DNA of 64,000 nucleotides, from NCBI RefSeq assembly GCF_927798215.1, contig NZ_CAKMMW010000003.1, positions 372,001 through 436,000 of the forward strand, in the 5' to 3' direction. Every line of letters begins with the position of its first letter. Position 1 is the first letter of the stretch. Shown here in pieces: positions 35,324-44,211 of the stretch. Below the pieces are notes generated by a model that did not search any database, was not told the origin of the DNA, and worked only from the letters and a program-made list of their open reading frames with translations. This DNA is from Paenibacillus_E allorhizoplanae. GTDB lineage: Bacteria; Bacillota; Bacilli; Paenibacillales; NBRC-103111. A program made the position numbers and the translations under genes.

Positions 35324-35926
35324 GTGAATCGTAAAGTGATGATTGCCTAGCTGCGGACTCTTCATCTCAACGACATCGCCAATTTGACAAGTCATTGGAT
35401 TCGACGGTGTCCCTGTTAGGATGATATCCCCCTTACATAAGGTTGTCATGCGTGAAATATGCGAGATCAACCAGTTCGAAGAGAATAGCAGGTTCACTGT
35501 GTTATCTTTCTGAATAAGATTGCCATTCACCCACATTTCGAGATCAACCTGATGTGGATCAGCAATAGAAACCATCTGGCCAATCGGGGTCATCTGATCA
35601 AACATCTTGAATCTTCCCGTATCAAAATGCGCGCTCGCCGTCATATCATTAGCAATAGCATAGCCCGCGACAATGGACGCTACATCCTCTTCCGCAATAT
35701 TTCTGGCTTCCTGACCGATAATGACCGCCATTTCCACCTCACAGATGAACTCCGTAAGCTGGGGCGGCAAATAAATATCGGTCTCTACTGTTAAGCTTTG
35801 CGGAGACTTGATAAAGAGGAAGGGATCCTCTTCATGGGTGATCCCTTTTTGAGCGCGAAAAGCTTTAAAATTCGGTCCCACACCAATGATTTTGCGTGTT
35901 TCTTTCAAGTACGCTTGGATATTCAT
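35312..35926 (-). CDS. Fumarylacetoacetate hydrolase (FAH)-fold enzyme
   Basis: A 204-residue single-domain FAH-family protein. Metal ligands are suggested by EFICEVEMAVIIG (Glu-x-Glu) and IANDMTA (Asp); FIKSPQSL and TLCKGDIILTGTPSNP are standard family stretches. Members are isomerases, decarboxylases or acylpyruvases acting on 2-oxo acids or hydroxydienoates. ATG 35926 follows AGGGGAG. It lies 21 bp after the UDP-glucose-dehydrogenase-like gene and is likely co-transcribed with it. The substrate is unknown. Confidence 0.88.
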   Translation of the reverse strand: MNIQAYLKETRKIIGVGPNFKAFRAQKGITHEEDPFLFIKSPQSLTVETDIYLPPQLTEFICEVEMAVIIGQEARNIAEEDVASIVAGYAIANDMTASAHFDTGRFKMFDQMTPIGQMVSIADPHQVDLEMWVNGNLIQKDNTVNLLFSSNWLISHISRMTTLCKGDIILTGTPSNPMTCQIGDVVEMKSPQLGNHHFTIHKEL

Positions 35927-35947
35927 GAGAAGCTCCCCTTTATTTCT

Positions 35948-36712
35948 CTAATCCTTTAAATCCCGAAGTCGGTTGTTTTTTTGCTGAACAGATCGCATTA
36001 AGTCGACGTTAACATCCTTATCCTCAGCGAAGCTGATGAGTGCGTTAACATCTTTGGGCAGGCATTTGCCACCATAACCGCGATTATCCTCATAGACAAA
36101 TGTATGACTTCGCCCGATTCGAGGGTCCTCGAGCCAAACTTCACGCAATTCATTGTAATCAATGCCGTAAGCACCAGCGACATCATAAAATTCGTTGCAA
36201 AATGACACTTTCAGCGCAAGGAAGCAATTCTCCATGTACTTCGCCATTTCGGCTGTACGAGCATCTGTCAACCGTATTCTCACTTCCGCGTTATACACCT
36301 GCTGATACGCACGGACCACAAGGCTAGCATCAGCAGATGCGCCTCCCAGCGTAAGCCACGTACGGTGACGCAAGTCTGCAAAATGATGATCCACTGTTTC
36401 CCCGTAATATTCAGGCTGGAAAACGATTCTCTTCCTTGTGCGTTCCTTCATATCATCCGTGAAGCCAACTGGTACGGTCGAACGAATAACAATCACTTCA
36501 GATGTCAGCCACACAACAACTTCTTCCACAATAGATGTATCGCATTTACCATTCGGAAGCGAGGGCGTCGGAACACAAACAAACACCATGTCACATGCGT
36601 TCACCTCATTTTGGCTGCCCATCTGTAGAGGTCCATCATATATAACAGCCTTGGGAAATAAAGCATGAATCGCTTTGCCTACATGGCCATATCCAACAAT
36701 TCCTATCTTCAT
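35948..36712 (-). CDS. Short UDP-glucose/GDP-mannose dehydrogenase-like protein
   Basis: A 254-residue protein with the N-terminal Rossmann motif GIVGYGHVGKA, VFVCVPTPS, and the central-domain catalytic segment RGYGGKCLPKDVNAL with the active-site Cys. Complete enzymes have about 430 residues; here the C-terminal nucleotide-sugar-binding domain is absent, and the stop is clean. It could form a minimal nucleotide-sugar dehydrogenase or act on another substrate. ATG 36712 follows GAGGAGCGAGG. It heads a two-gene unit with the FAH-fold gene. Confidence 0.8.
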   Translation of the reverse strand: MKIGIVGYGHVGKAIHALFPKAVIYDGPLQMGSQNEVNACDMVFVCVPTPSLPNGKCDTSIVEEVVVWLTSEVIVIRSTVPVGFTDDMKERTRKRIVFQPEYYGETVDHHFADLRHRTWLTLGGASADASLVVRAYQQVYNAEVRIRLTDARTAEMAKYMENCFLALKVSFCNEFYDVAGAYGIDYNELREVWLEDPRIGRSHTFVYEDNRGYGGKCLPKDVNALISFAEDKDVNVDLMRSVQQKNNRLRDLKD

Positions 36713-36766
36713 CGTTATCCTCGCTCCTCATGTTGTTAATTAATTTATAAACGACTCCCCTATGTA

Positions 36767-37690
36767 TTACGCTGCCACTTTATCTTCTTGGATCTGTTGC
36801 TGTTCCTGACGCTTCTTCTGAACAGCTAGAAGAATGAATACTAAGAAGTAATATCCCCAGTAACCCACGAACTCTTCCAGTGAAGGATTCTGCGTATAAC
36901 CAAGGAAAGCTTTAAAGAAAATACCGACTTGGCCGTTAATAAGCGGCTCTTTTCCATAATCACGCAGATATTGCACACCGTCAATAGGGTGTTCTGGCAT
37001 AAAGGCCGTAATATTATAAATTTCAGCTATCTGGTGTCCTGCTGTTCGATATAGGCTGCCTATAATTCCTAAATCCTGCATAATCCCAATCGCCTGAACA
37101 AACAGTCCAGCCGAAATCATCATCAGAAACACGGCAGTTATGCGGAAGAAAGTACTTAAACGAATTTTCTTCGTCCCTTTGAAAAAGAGTAGTCCCACCA
37201 CTGCGGCTAGCACCAGACCGAATAGAGCTCCCCAACTTTCAAGTGCTTTCTGAATATTGCCTCCCGTAATGGCTGCGAAGAAGAATACTGTCTCTACCCC
37301 CTCGCGCACAACGACCAAAAAGGAGTGAACAACCATGTTAATGGCGCCGCCAATGGTCAATATATGAGCAACCTTGCTCTGAACCTTGCCTTGCATCTCA
37401 CTGCTTTGCTTCCCCATGAACATAATCATATGAGTCAATAAACCAGATGAGACGAGCATAATCCCGATCTTCAAATAATTCTGACTACCCATACTTGCAA
37501 AACCAGTTAATAAAACCTGGAAAGCAAGAGCCAAGCCATAACTGACAACTATGGCGAAAAACACGCCAACCCATACCCATTTATGCCAATGGATCGCATC
37601 AATTCGAGTCAAATAAGTAAGGATGACACCTACAATGAGAATGGCTTCCAGTGCTTCGCGAAACGTAATGAGAAATGCCTGTAAATCCAT
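36767..37690 (-). CDS. FTR1/EfeU-family iron permease
   Basis: A 307-residue membrane protein with about seven hydrophobic segments. Both FTR1 iron motifs are present: REALEAILIVG (about residue 12) and REGVETVFFF (about residue 134). Start ATG 37690 follows CAGGAGGC; the extension to 37756 is not supported. It is the last gene of a Fur-box operon and is partly separated from the preceding gene by a hairpin. Unlike B. subtilis YwbL it has no large extracellular N-terminal domain, which may be replaced by the two separate proteins upstream. No EfeB peroxidase is seen nearby. Confidence 0.93.
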   Translation of the reverse strand: MDLQAFLITFREALEAILIVGVILTYLTRIDAIHWHKWVWVGVFFAIVVSYGLALAFQVLLTGFASMGSQNYLKIGIMLVSSGLLTHMIMFMGKQSSEMQGKVQSKVAHILTIGGAINMVVHSFLVVVREGVETVFFFAAITGGNIQKALESWGALFGLVLAAVVGLLFFKGTKKIRLSTFFRITAVFLMMISAGLFVQAIGIMQDLGIIGSLYRTAGHQIAEIYNITAFMPEHPIDGVQYLRDYGKEPLINGQVGIFFKAFLGYTQNPSLEEFVGYWGYYFLVFILLAVQKKRQEQQQIQEDKVAA

Positions 37691-37730
37691 GATCTGCCTC
37701 CTGTTCTCTTTCCTTGCATCTGAACATTGA

Positions 37731-37761
37731 AAAACACTTGTGCTTATACAGCACAAGTGTC
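37731..37761 (-). terminator. Intercistronic hairpin before the FTR1 permease
   Basis: Perfect 10-bp arms ACACTTGTGC / GCACAAGTGT with a 7-nt loop (37735-37761) are followed by TTTT on the minus strand. Lying between two operon genes, it may attenuate FTR1 expression or protect the upstream mRNA. Confidence 0.65.
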
Positions 37762-37780
37762 TCCCTTCTGAACGAGATGA

Positions 37781-39271
37781 TTAACGAAGAATGATGATCT
37801 CACCATTTTGATAGAATACGCCATAACTGAACAACTCAGCTACTGCACGTAATGGGATGAATGAACTGCCGTTTTGAAGAACAACCGGCTGATCCAATTT
37901 AACTTTCTCGTTTACTTTACCATTCTCAACAACTTGATCGGAACCAGCTTTGATTTCTGTTTTCTTGCCATCTTTCGTGATCACGATCGTTTGCGTTGCT
38001 TCAACCCATTCAACTTGCGCATTAATCGCTTGAGCAATAACTCGAACCGGTACTAGCGTACGGCCGCTTTCTTGATTAACGAACGGAGCATTCTCAGCTG
38101 TGAAAGCAGCACCATTTACTTTATATCCTTTGTCGTTCACTTTTAAGCTGGAACCATCTTTGTCAACGAGGAATTTTACGATGTCAAAAATTGCTGCGTT
38201 CGTAGCGGCTGCATCGGATTTATCAACAGCTTCATTTAATTTCGTAGCTGCAACACTTGCAGCTGCAAATTTCTCTTTACCTAAGAACACTTCTTGGCTA
38301 GCAAGGAACATCGTACCTTCAGCAACATATCCGCGTGCACCTTGTAGATCACCAGCTTCTTGTTTAACTAGGATTTGGTTAAGGTATTCAGATACTTTAC
38401 CGATCATCGTGCGTTGAAGCGCATCACCAATTTCAGCTTGTTTGATTTTGCTAGCATCGCCGGAAGCAAAGGCATTTTTAACGAAATCAGCGTCAGCAGG
38501 GCTTCCGCCTTTAAGGTAAGTGTATACAGGCATAAACAGGAAGTAACCTTCTGTGATCGCTTTTGATTGGTCAGCTGCAGCAGCTAATCCAACGTTTTCT
38601 GCGTATGTATATGTTGCAAGCGCATAGTTTTTGATCAATGTTTTGTCAAGAATTTGACGGTGAAAGTTAAAGTCATTCAAGTTGTTGTCTTTGATATCTT
38701 TTTGAATTAGCTCAATTGTTGTTTTCAAAAGTGGAACCATGTTCAAGCTATACTTCGTATCACGTTTTACAACGTTAGCTTGTAGAGCACCTTCATAAAT
38801 TTGAACGACTTTATCGAATGCAGCCGTTGCTCCAGCGATGTCACCCTTGGTCAACGCAGGACGTACTTGGTTACTCATCAAATCACGAAGTGCGAAGAAG
38901 TAATACCATTGCAATCCTTTATCGATTGCTTCTTTCGCTGGACCTACTGGCAAGTCACCTTTAATGGCAGCATCCAAAATAAGCAAGATGTTGGCATCCA
39001 TTTTAGGGTCATCTGCTTTGATGTTGACATCCAGTCGTTTAACATCTGTTTGGAATTTATCAACATATAATTTCTTAATATCAGCAAGCACAGCTTTATC
39101 CGTTTTATCTGTGAAGAGTGCTTTAATATCTGTGAACGACTTAAGGCTAGCGGAGATCGTTTGATCTTCTTTGATTTGAAATTTAGTTTCTGCAAAAGCA
39201 ACGGATGTTACTGTAACAACGCTTGATAGAGCGATTGAAGCACTTAATACTACTGATAAAAATTTACGCAT
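37781..39271 (-). CDS. Secreted helical protein with C-terminal copper-amine-oxidase-N domain
   Basis: A 496-residue exported protein. The signal peptide (MRKFLSVVLSASIALSS...) ends at AFA-ET. The mature part is a helix-rich region to about residue 350 with aromatic/acidic stretches (LQWYYFFALRDLM, EGYFLFMPVYTYL), not recognised as EfeO. The C-terminus (about 385-496) is a Cu_amine_oxidN1/stalk domain (GRTLVPVRVIAQAINAQVEWVEATQTIVIT, SSFIPLRAVAEL), common in Paenibacillus surface proteins. ATG 39271 follows GAGGAG; the longer start at 39409 lies in the upstream gene. As a partner of FTR1 under Fur control it may bind or hand over iron; that is inference. Confidence 0.75.
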   Translation of the reverse strand: MRKFLSVVLSASIALSSVVTVTSVAFAETKFQIKEDQTISASLKSFTDIKALFTDKTDKAVLADIKKLYVDKFQTDVKRLDVNIKADDPKMDANILLILDAAIKGDLPVGPAKEAIDKGLQWYYFFALRDLMSNQVRPALTKGDIAGATAAFDKVVQIYEGALQANVVKRDTKYSLNMVPLLKTTIELIQKDIKDNNLNDFNFHRQILDKTLIKNYALATYTYAENVGLAAAADQSKAITEGYFLFMPVYTYLKGGSPADADFVKNAFASGDASKIKQAEIGDALQRTMIGKVSEYLNQILVKQEAGDLQGARGYVAEGTMFLASQEVFLGKEKFAAASVAATKLNEAVDKSDAAATNAAIFDIVKFLVDKDGSSLKVNDKGYKVNGAAFTAENAPFVNQESGRTLVPVRVIAQAINAQVEWVEATQTIVITKDGKKTEIKAGSDQVVENGKVNEKVKLDQPVVLQNGSSFIPLRAVAELFSYGVFYQNGEIIILR

Positions 39272-39324
39272 GATAAGTTTCTCCTCTATTCGTCTCAATT
39301 TTTTGGTTGACCTAACGGTTACGG

Positions 39325-40356
39325 TTAAATCCACTTTCTTTTGCGAGCGAACCATACGGCCCCGCCTAATACAATGATGACACCACCAATGACACCAACA
39401 CTGACCCATGGATTCGTTTTGTCTGAGCGTTGCATCGGTGCATGAGCGGCTGCTTCTTTCACAGGCTCAGCTTTCACGGCTGCGCTAGTCTCTGTAGCTT
39501 TAGCGGGTGCTTCTACTGTAGCAGTAGGCTTAGCCGCTTCAGTCGTCGGTGTTGGGCTTGGACTTACTGATGCAGACGGCTCAGGAGAACTTGTCGATAC
39601 TGTCGCAGCTGCGTCTGGCGCCTTCGTCTCTGCCGGTTTGGCCTCCGTCGTGGCAGCAGGCTGTTCTTGCTTAGGACTAACTTCCACCTTCACAACGGGC
39701 TCTGTCTTTGTCGTCTCTACCGGCTTAACGGTAGGCGTCGGCGTACTTGTGGCAGCTGGTGCTGGTGCACTGTAAGCTTTATAAGGAAATAGTGGCTTTA
39801 CCTTACCAAAGATAAAATCAACCTTCTCCTTAAAGACAGCAGGCTGCACTGGCTTCTTCCCAACGCCGAACAATCCTGGATTACCTAATGCATCAAGGGC
39901 AGCGTCAAATGACTTATCAATTTCTGCTTTGCCCGATCCTATGTAAGGCTCTAGGGTATCATAGGTTGCCTTGGCTTTCGCCAATAGCAGCTTTGCACCC
40001 GCATAGTCATCAATACCCTGTTCAGCATAGGTAAAACGACGATCTAAGTTCATAACAAGGACAGCTTTGAAATTAGCAATAACTAATTTATTATCCTTTT
40101 CCTTGAAATTAGCATCTAACGTAGTTCCGACCTCTTCACCAAAGTGTGCTACAAGTTCTGCTCTTCTCTCTTTGTACGCACCTTCAGCTGCTCCCCAATC
40201 ATTCGCACCATCACCAACACTAGCTTGCACCAGTTTGAACGTCTCAGCGACATCTTCCGTATTGGCGTCGCCGTAAGAATAGGCCAGCGCGGAAGTCGGC
40301 AGGATCAATATTGCCGCAATCACAAGAGTCAATCCGGCTAGTAGCCATCTTTTCAT
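39325..40356 (-). CDS. Membrane-anchored extracellular helical protein, iron-operon partner
   Basis: A 343-residue protein. The signal segment (MKRWLLAGLTLVIAAILILPTSALA) precedes a helical domain of about 160 residues rich in Asp/Glu (TYAEQGIDDYAGAKLLLAKAKATYDTLEPYIG). A Pro/Thr/Ala/Glu spacer (about 190-300) follows, and then a C-terminal TM (WVSVGVIGGVIIVLGGAVWF) with RKRK stop-transfer. It is built to present the N-terminal domain outside the membrane. The helical part recalls the extracellular domain fused to FTR1 in other Firmicutes, but I cannot confirm homology. ATG 40356 follows AGAGGTG. It is the first gene of the Fur-regulated operon. Confidence 0.7.
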   Translation of the reverse strand: MKRWLLAGLTLVIAAILILPTSALAYSYGDANTEDVAETFKLVQASVGDGANDWGAAEGAYKERRAELVAHFGEEVGTTLDANFKEKDNKLVIANFKAVLVMNLDRRFTYAEQGIDDYAGAKLLLAKAKATYDTLEPYIGSGKAEIDKSFDAALDALGNPGLFGVGKKPVQPAVFKEKVDFIFGKVKPLFPYKAYSAPAPAATSTPTPTVKPVETTKTEPVVKVEVSPKQEQPAATTEAKPAETKAPDAAATVSTSSPEPSASVSPSPTPTTEAAKPTATVEAPAKATETSAAVKAEPVKEAAAHAPMQRSDKTNPWVSVGVIGGVIIVLGGAVWFARKRKWI

Positions 40357-40395
40357 ATCTTCACCTCTACTATGAATGTGATTCTCAATGTCATT

Positions 40396-40428
40396 GATAA
40401 TGATAATCATTGTCCATTTCTATGTCAA
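40396..40428 (-). promoter_or_regulatory. Fur-controlled promoter of the iron operon
   Basis: The minus strand has TTGACA (40428-40423), a 17-nt spacer, and TATCAT (40405-40400). A Fur box at 40396-40414 matches the 19-bp consensus GATAATGATAATCATTATC at 18 positions and covers the -10 element. A weaker adjacent half-site continues to about 40380. Confidence 0.88.
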
Positions 40429-40481
40429 CCTTTATTTTACAATTTGATCACACATTGATCATCGTCCGTTCATAAAGGTAA

Positions 40482-42011
40482 CTAACGAACCCATTCAAAT
40501 AAAGTCACGTGTCCATAGGCAGGGTCAAACAGCGAATCGGATGTAAACTCGGCAATCTGTTTTAAATGCGATTCCACCGATTTTCCCTGAGCGGCAAAAC
40601 CTTGCACAACATGATCGGTTAGAAAAACGCGTCGATCCGAATTGGCTCCTGCCAATGATTGGAAATACCCGTACGTATAGATGCGCTCATGTTCGTAATC
40701 TGCTTGTAAGTACTGCAGGACTCTCGTTTCTTCCCATGTAAACAGAATGAGAGGCTCATGCAAGCTACTCAGATAGTCATGCAGCTGATAAATCGCCGGT
40801 TCGTCCAAAGCCTGCCTTTTTAATAGCTGCGAGCCATAGAAAACCTGTACGACAATGAAACTAATGAAGAGCGTGTACAGTAACTTTGGTGCTAGTCTCA
40901 ACAGTCGGGACTTGGGATCTGAGGCCTTCACAGCATCTGCCGTTCGAATGATATAGACAAACAGGAGGCATAAAATTGGCGAAACGACTGGAACAATATG
41001 TCGAGGTTTTTCGATATTTTGACCTATTAACGCCCATATGGAATAAAGAACAGCACAACCGACCAACCAAAGTAAGTAATTCCTGTTCTCTTTATTAAGC
41101 TGCTCTATCGATGCGACGAATCCTCGTACGACCAACGTTATGACAGCCAAAATCGCGAGACTCGCTCCAATTAGAATGGAACCACCGAAAAGGGCAGAAC
41201 CTAGCAAATTTTGCCCGAATAGCTGGATGATTCGGTCCCCCATGGGCATCGGCGTTGAGATCACTCCACCGCCCCACTCAGAGAAATGCCCCTCTACAAA
41301 AGCTAGGGACAACTTCCAGAAGCCAGCCACATTTCCTTCTGAAAGTACCAAGCCGGCTACCCAAATCAATTGAAACAGCCCTGCTGCCAGAGCTGAACCT
41401 CCTACTCGGAGCCATCTCCTCCAACGGGTAGCCCCCTGCTGCCAAAGCGAATACCAGAGGGGGAATAAGGCTAAACCGTAAGGAAAGAAAGATAGGCGTA
41501 TCCCCATCAAGAAGCTGAACATCAGCAGCGCTAGCCCGTGACGCAGCACAGCGTGCGGACGATCCATCGCAAAGCGGATACTCCAAAGAAACCACCACAG
41601 CATGGCCATGCCTGCGCATTCCGACATGGGACGTGAGGACATGAGCCAAATGTAGGGGCTGCTTAAAACGAGTGCAGGCAGCAAAAGGCTCTTGATGCCG
41701 CTACCCGTCAGACGATGTGCTAATAAAAACATAGGAATCGCGGAGCTTAATGCCGCTAAGGTATTGAAGACGGATAAGGCGATAGCGGGATTATTCATCC
41801 ATCGATTAATAAACCAACCACCCAGAATAAAGTAGGGATATCCAGGAAAATGAGGCTGCATGGCCAGTAGATCATACCGATGCAGTGCGAGTGTGAAGTC
41901 CACCTCGTCCCATGTACGCACATAAGGACTCGCATATAGCAGACTAAGGCAGATCACACTGGCTATAACTGCAGCTGCAAAAAACGCCATTACTAACGCG
42001 TTACGTGTCAT
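40482..42011 (-). CDS. GT-C-fold membrane glycosyltransferase
   Basis: A 509-residue protein with about ten to twelve hydrophobic segments. After TM1 the acidic motif RTWDEVDFTLAL and the loop HFPGYPYFILGG occupy the places where PMT/ArnT-type (GT-C) enzymes hold their catalytic Asp. It probably transfers a sugar from a polyprenyl-phosphate donor to an extracytoplasmic acceptor. It overlaps the GT2 gene by four bases (ATGA), linking it to donor synthesis. The acceptor and sugar are unknown. Confidence 0.72.
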   Translation of the reverse strand: MTRNALVMAFFAAAVIASVICLSLLYASPYVRTWDEVDFTLALHRYDLLAMQPHFPGYPYFILGGWFINRWMNNPAIALSVFNTLAALSSAIPMFLLAHRLTGSGIKSLLLPALVLSSPYIWLMSSRPMSECAGMAMLWWFLWSIRFAMDRPHAVLRHGLALLMFSFLMGIRLSFFPYGLALFPLWYSLWQQGATRWRRWLRVGGSALAAGLFQLIWVAGLVLSEGNVAGFWKLSLAFVEGHFSEWGGGVISTPMPMGDRIIQLFGQNLLGSALFGGSILIGASLAILAVITLVVRGFVASIEQLNKENRNYLLWLVGCAVLYSIWALIGQNIEKPRHIVPVVSPILCLLFVYIIRTADAVKASDPKSRLLRLAPKLLYTLFISFIVVQVFYGSQLLKRQALDEPAIYQLHDYLSSLHEPLILFTWEETRVLQYLQADYEHERIYTYGYFQSLAGANSDRRVFLTDHVVQGFAAQGKSVESHLKQIAEFTSDSLFDPAYGHVTLFEWVR

Positions 42012-42757
42012 AAGCTCGGTTCATCTCGATGCATTTGGACAGTGGCCTTGCGCTTACGGGAGACGGGACGTCTCATTTCTTTGTAAATCGCCGGAATTAC
42101 GGAAGATACATACTGTCTGAACTTGATGAAGGATTGACCCTTGGTCCGTACTTGGTACGAGATCGGAATCTCCTCTAAACGGTAGCCCTGACGAACCAGA
42201 TTAATCGTGAGCACCTGGGCGTAATTGTAGTCATGAATAATGACGGCGTTCTCCATGGCATCGCGTGAGAATCCACGCATCCCTGACTGGCCGTCATAAA
42301 TCCATCTGCGCAGTAGAATCGCCTGCAGCAGGGTAAAGGTATAGTTGCCTAAGCGGCGATGCAACTTCATCCCTTGAATATGGCCTTTGAAACGTGAGCC
42401 AAAGGTGTAGTCCGCGCGCCCGCTGATAATGGGCGTAAGGACGTCAGGGATTTGCTCCGGTGGATACTCATTATCCGCATCAATCATGATGCCAATGTCG
42501 CCGCCGAGCAGGCAACATTGCTTCAGCCCTTCGCGAACGGCTGCGCCGAGCCCCCGATTGTGCGGAAACGACACAATGTGGTCGGCCCCCGCTTCGTGCG
42601 CAACTTGGACGGTGAGGTCCTTAGACCCATCGTCGATCACAAGCACTTCCACCTCATATTGCGGGTGGAAATCTCTCGGAACGCGGGCAATGACCCCGCT
42701 GATATTCTCTTCTTCATTATGTGCAGGCATGAAAACGATGATTTTTTTCTTAGTCAT
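42008..42757 (-). CDS. Family 2 glycosyltransferase, dolichyl-phosphate-mannose-synthase-like
   Basis: A 249-residue GT2 enzyme. FMPAHNEEENISGVIARVP is the nucleotide-binding start, VLVIDDGSKD and IMIDADNEYPPEQIPD carry the two acidic motifs (the second is the DxD equivalent), and RWIYDGQSGMRGFSRDAM is the acceptor loop. No C-terminal TM pair is present. It should make polyprenyl-phosphate-sugar for the GT-C enzyme encoded next. It overlaps the upstream phosphatase-like gene by eight bases. Confidence 0.9.
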   Translation of the reverse strand: MTKKKIIVFMPAHNEEENISGVIARVPRDFHPQYEVEVLVIDDGSKDLTVQVAHEAGADHIVSFPHNRGLGAAVREGLKQCCLLGGDIGIMIDADNEYPPEQIPDVLTPIISGRADYTFGSRFKGHIQGMKLHRRLGNYTFTLLQAILLRRWIYDGQSGMRGFSRDAMENAVIIHDYNYAQVLTINLVRQGYRLEEIPISYQVRTKGQSFIKFRQYVSSVIPAIYKEMRRPVSRKRKATVQMHRDEPSL

Positions 42758-44210
42758 GATTTTTAATAGCCTCCGTTAGAACAGGTCCACGACTATGGCT
42801 TGGAAAGGGTGCTCCCAGCAAATAAGCCAGCGTCGGCGCCATAGATACGAGTGAATGCTTCTCATCAATGCGGCGGCCCGCTTCGATGGTTGGACCGTGC
42901 AGGAAGAAAGGTACATAACGCTCGCCTTCGTCAAGATGCCCATGTCCGCCAATGCCATCTGCTTGCCCGTGATCTGCACAGATGATCAATGTTGTATTCG
43001 CCATCATACCGCGTTCTTCGAGCCAACCGACGAACTCTTCAATAAGTTGGTCCGCTTCGGCAATCTTTTGCGTGTAATCATCGTAGAGAACACCTCGGCT
43101 GTGACCTGTTTGGTCAACTCCAATTAATTGGGCAACGAGTAGGTCAGGATTTTGCTCTGCCATAATCTTCTTCGCTCGCTCGATGATATTACGATCTGCA
43201 ACATCGTTGTGCATAACAGCCGTCACACTCTCCACATCGTCTCTCATGGAGTCAATCAAGTGTGCAATGCCCAGCAAGCGACCTTTTTTGCCCACTTTAC
43301 GCAGTGAATCGAAAATACTCTCAACCCGAATACCCAGCTTCCACACCATATTGGAGCGAATCCCATGCTCACGTGGATATGTACCTGTAAACATCGAGGA
43401 GAAGCATACTACGGTACGCGCTGGATATACGGTTTCCATTTGCGCATATTCGGTGCCTTCTGCTCGCAGTTTCTTCATAAATGGGGCATCCGCTTCCTCA
43501 AAGCGTTCTTTACGCATACCATCCACAACGATAACGATCACTTTCTGGTTCAATGCTCTAGCGCCTGCTTGTACAGGGCTTGAATCACGTGTATACGTTG
43601 GAATTTCAGATGGCTTCCAGTCGAATAAGTTACGGTGCAGAATGAAACTGTAGATCAACAAACCTCCTGCAAATAGCAGCCCTGTACCCACATCAACCGA
43701 AACATCCGCCTCGAATTGACCATAATAATGACTCCATACAAACAGCAACAGTAGAAACTTAGGCATCTGCTCCTGCGCATTGCCGCTTGTAGAGTCACTA
43801 TTCTTCAGGACAAGCTTCCAAAAGCGTGTGAAATTCCACCAGGTCGTTCCAATTCGCAAATGGTAGTAAAACGTGCCCCAGAAATAAATCGTAAAAAAAT
43901 AAAACACCCCTAACGCCAGCACATATAGAGTTAGTTCATTTCGTTCCCAAATAAGAAGTGCGGCAATAAGAGGCAACCATAAATAATTGCGTAAAAAGAG
44001 CGGAAAATCGAAGCAATAATAAAGTACAAATAGAGGAAGCGTCACAAGCAGGCTTAGACCCGCCGCGCTCCAAAAGCTAGAATCAGACCATACACCGATA
44101 TGGTACAACAGAAAAACGCCGACAACGAAAATTGGTGTAAACGGTTTCCCCTCATTCAACAGGTTCCAGCAGCGTGCTGCAACAATCTCAAAAGATGATG
44201 CCTTTTTCAT
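42750..44210 (-). CDS. Alkaline-phosphatase-superfamily membrane protein
   Basis: A 486-residue protein. The N-terminal 190 residues carry about five hydrophobic segments; the C-terminal part is a phosphatase/phosphodiesterase domain. Metal-binding motifs are VIVVDGMRKERF (Asp), TVYPARTVVCFSSMFTGTYPREHGI (nucleophile Thr/Ser region), GVDQTGHSRG (Asp, His), and ICADHGQADGIGGHGH (Asp-His and His). The layout resembles nucleotide pyrophosphatases or lipid-head-group transferases. Inside this operon it may add or remove a phosphate-linked group on the glycolipid. Activity not determined. It lies two bp after the flippase-like gene. Confidence 0.82.
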   Translation of the reverse strand: MKKASSFEIVAARCWNLLNEGKPFTPIFVVGVFLLYHIGVWSDSSFWSAAGLSLLVTLPLFVLYYCFDFPLFLRNYLWLPLIAALLIWERNELTLYVLALGVFYFFTIYFWGTFYYHLRIGTTWWNFTRFWKLVLKNSDSTSGNAQEQMPKFLLLLFVWSHYYGQFEADVSVDVGTGLLFAGGLLIYSFILHRNLFDWKPSEIPTYTRDSSPVQAGARALNQKVIVIVVDGMRKERFEEADAPFMKKLRAEGTEYAQMETVYPARTVVCFSSMFTGTYPREHGIRSNMVWKLGIRVESIFDSLRKVGKKGRLLGIAHLIDSMRDDVESVTAVMHNDVADRNIIERAKKIMAEQNPDLLVAQLIGVDQTGHSRGVLYDDYTQKIAEADQLIEEFVGWLEERGMMANTTLIICADHGQADGIGGHGHLDEGERYVPFFLHGPTIEAGRRIDEKHSLVSMAPTLAYLLGAPFPSHSRGPVLTEAIKNHD

Positions 44211-44211
44211 A

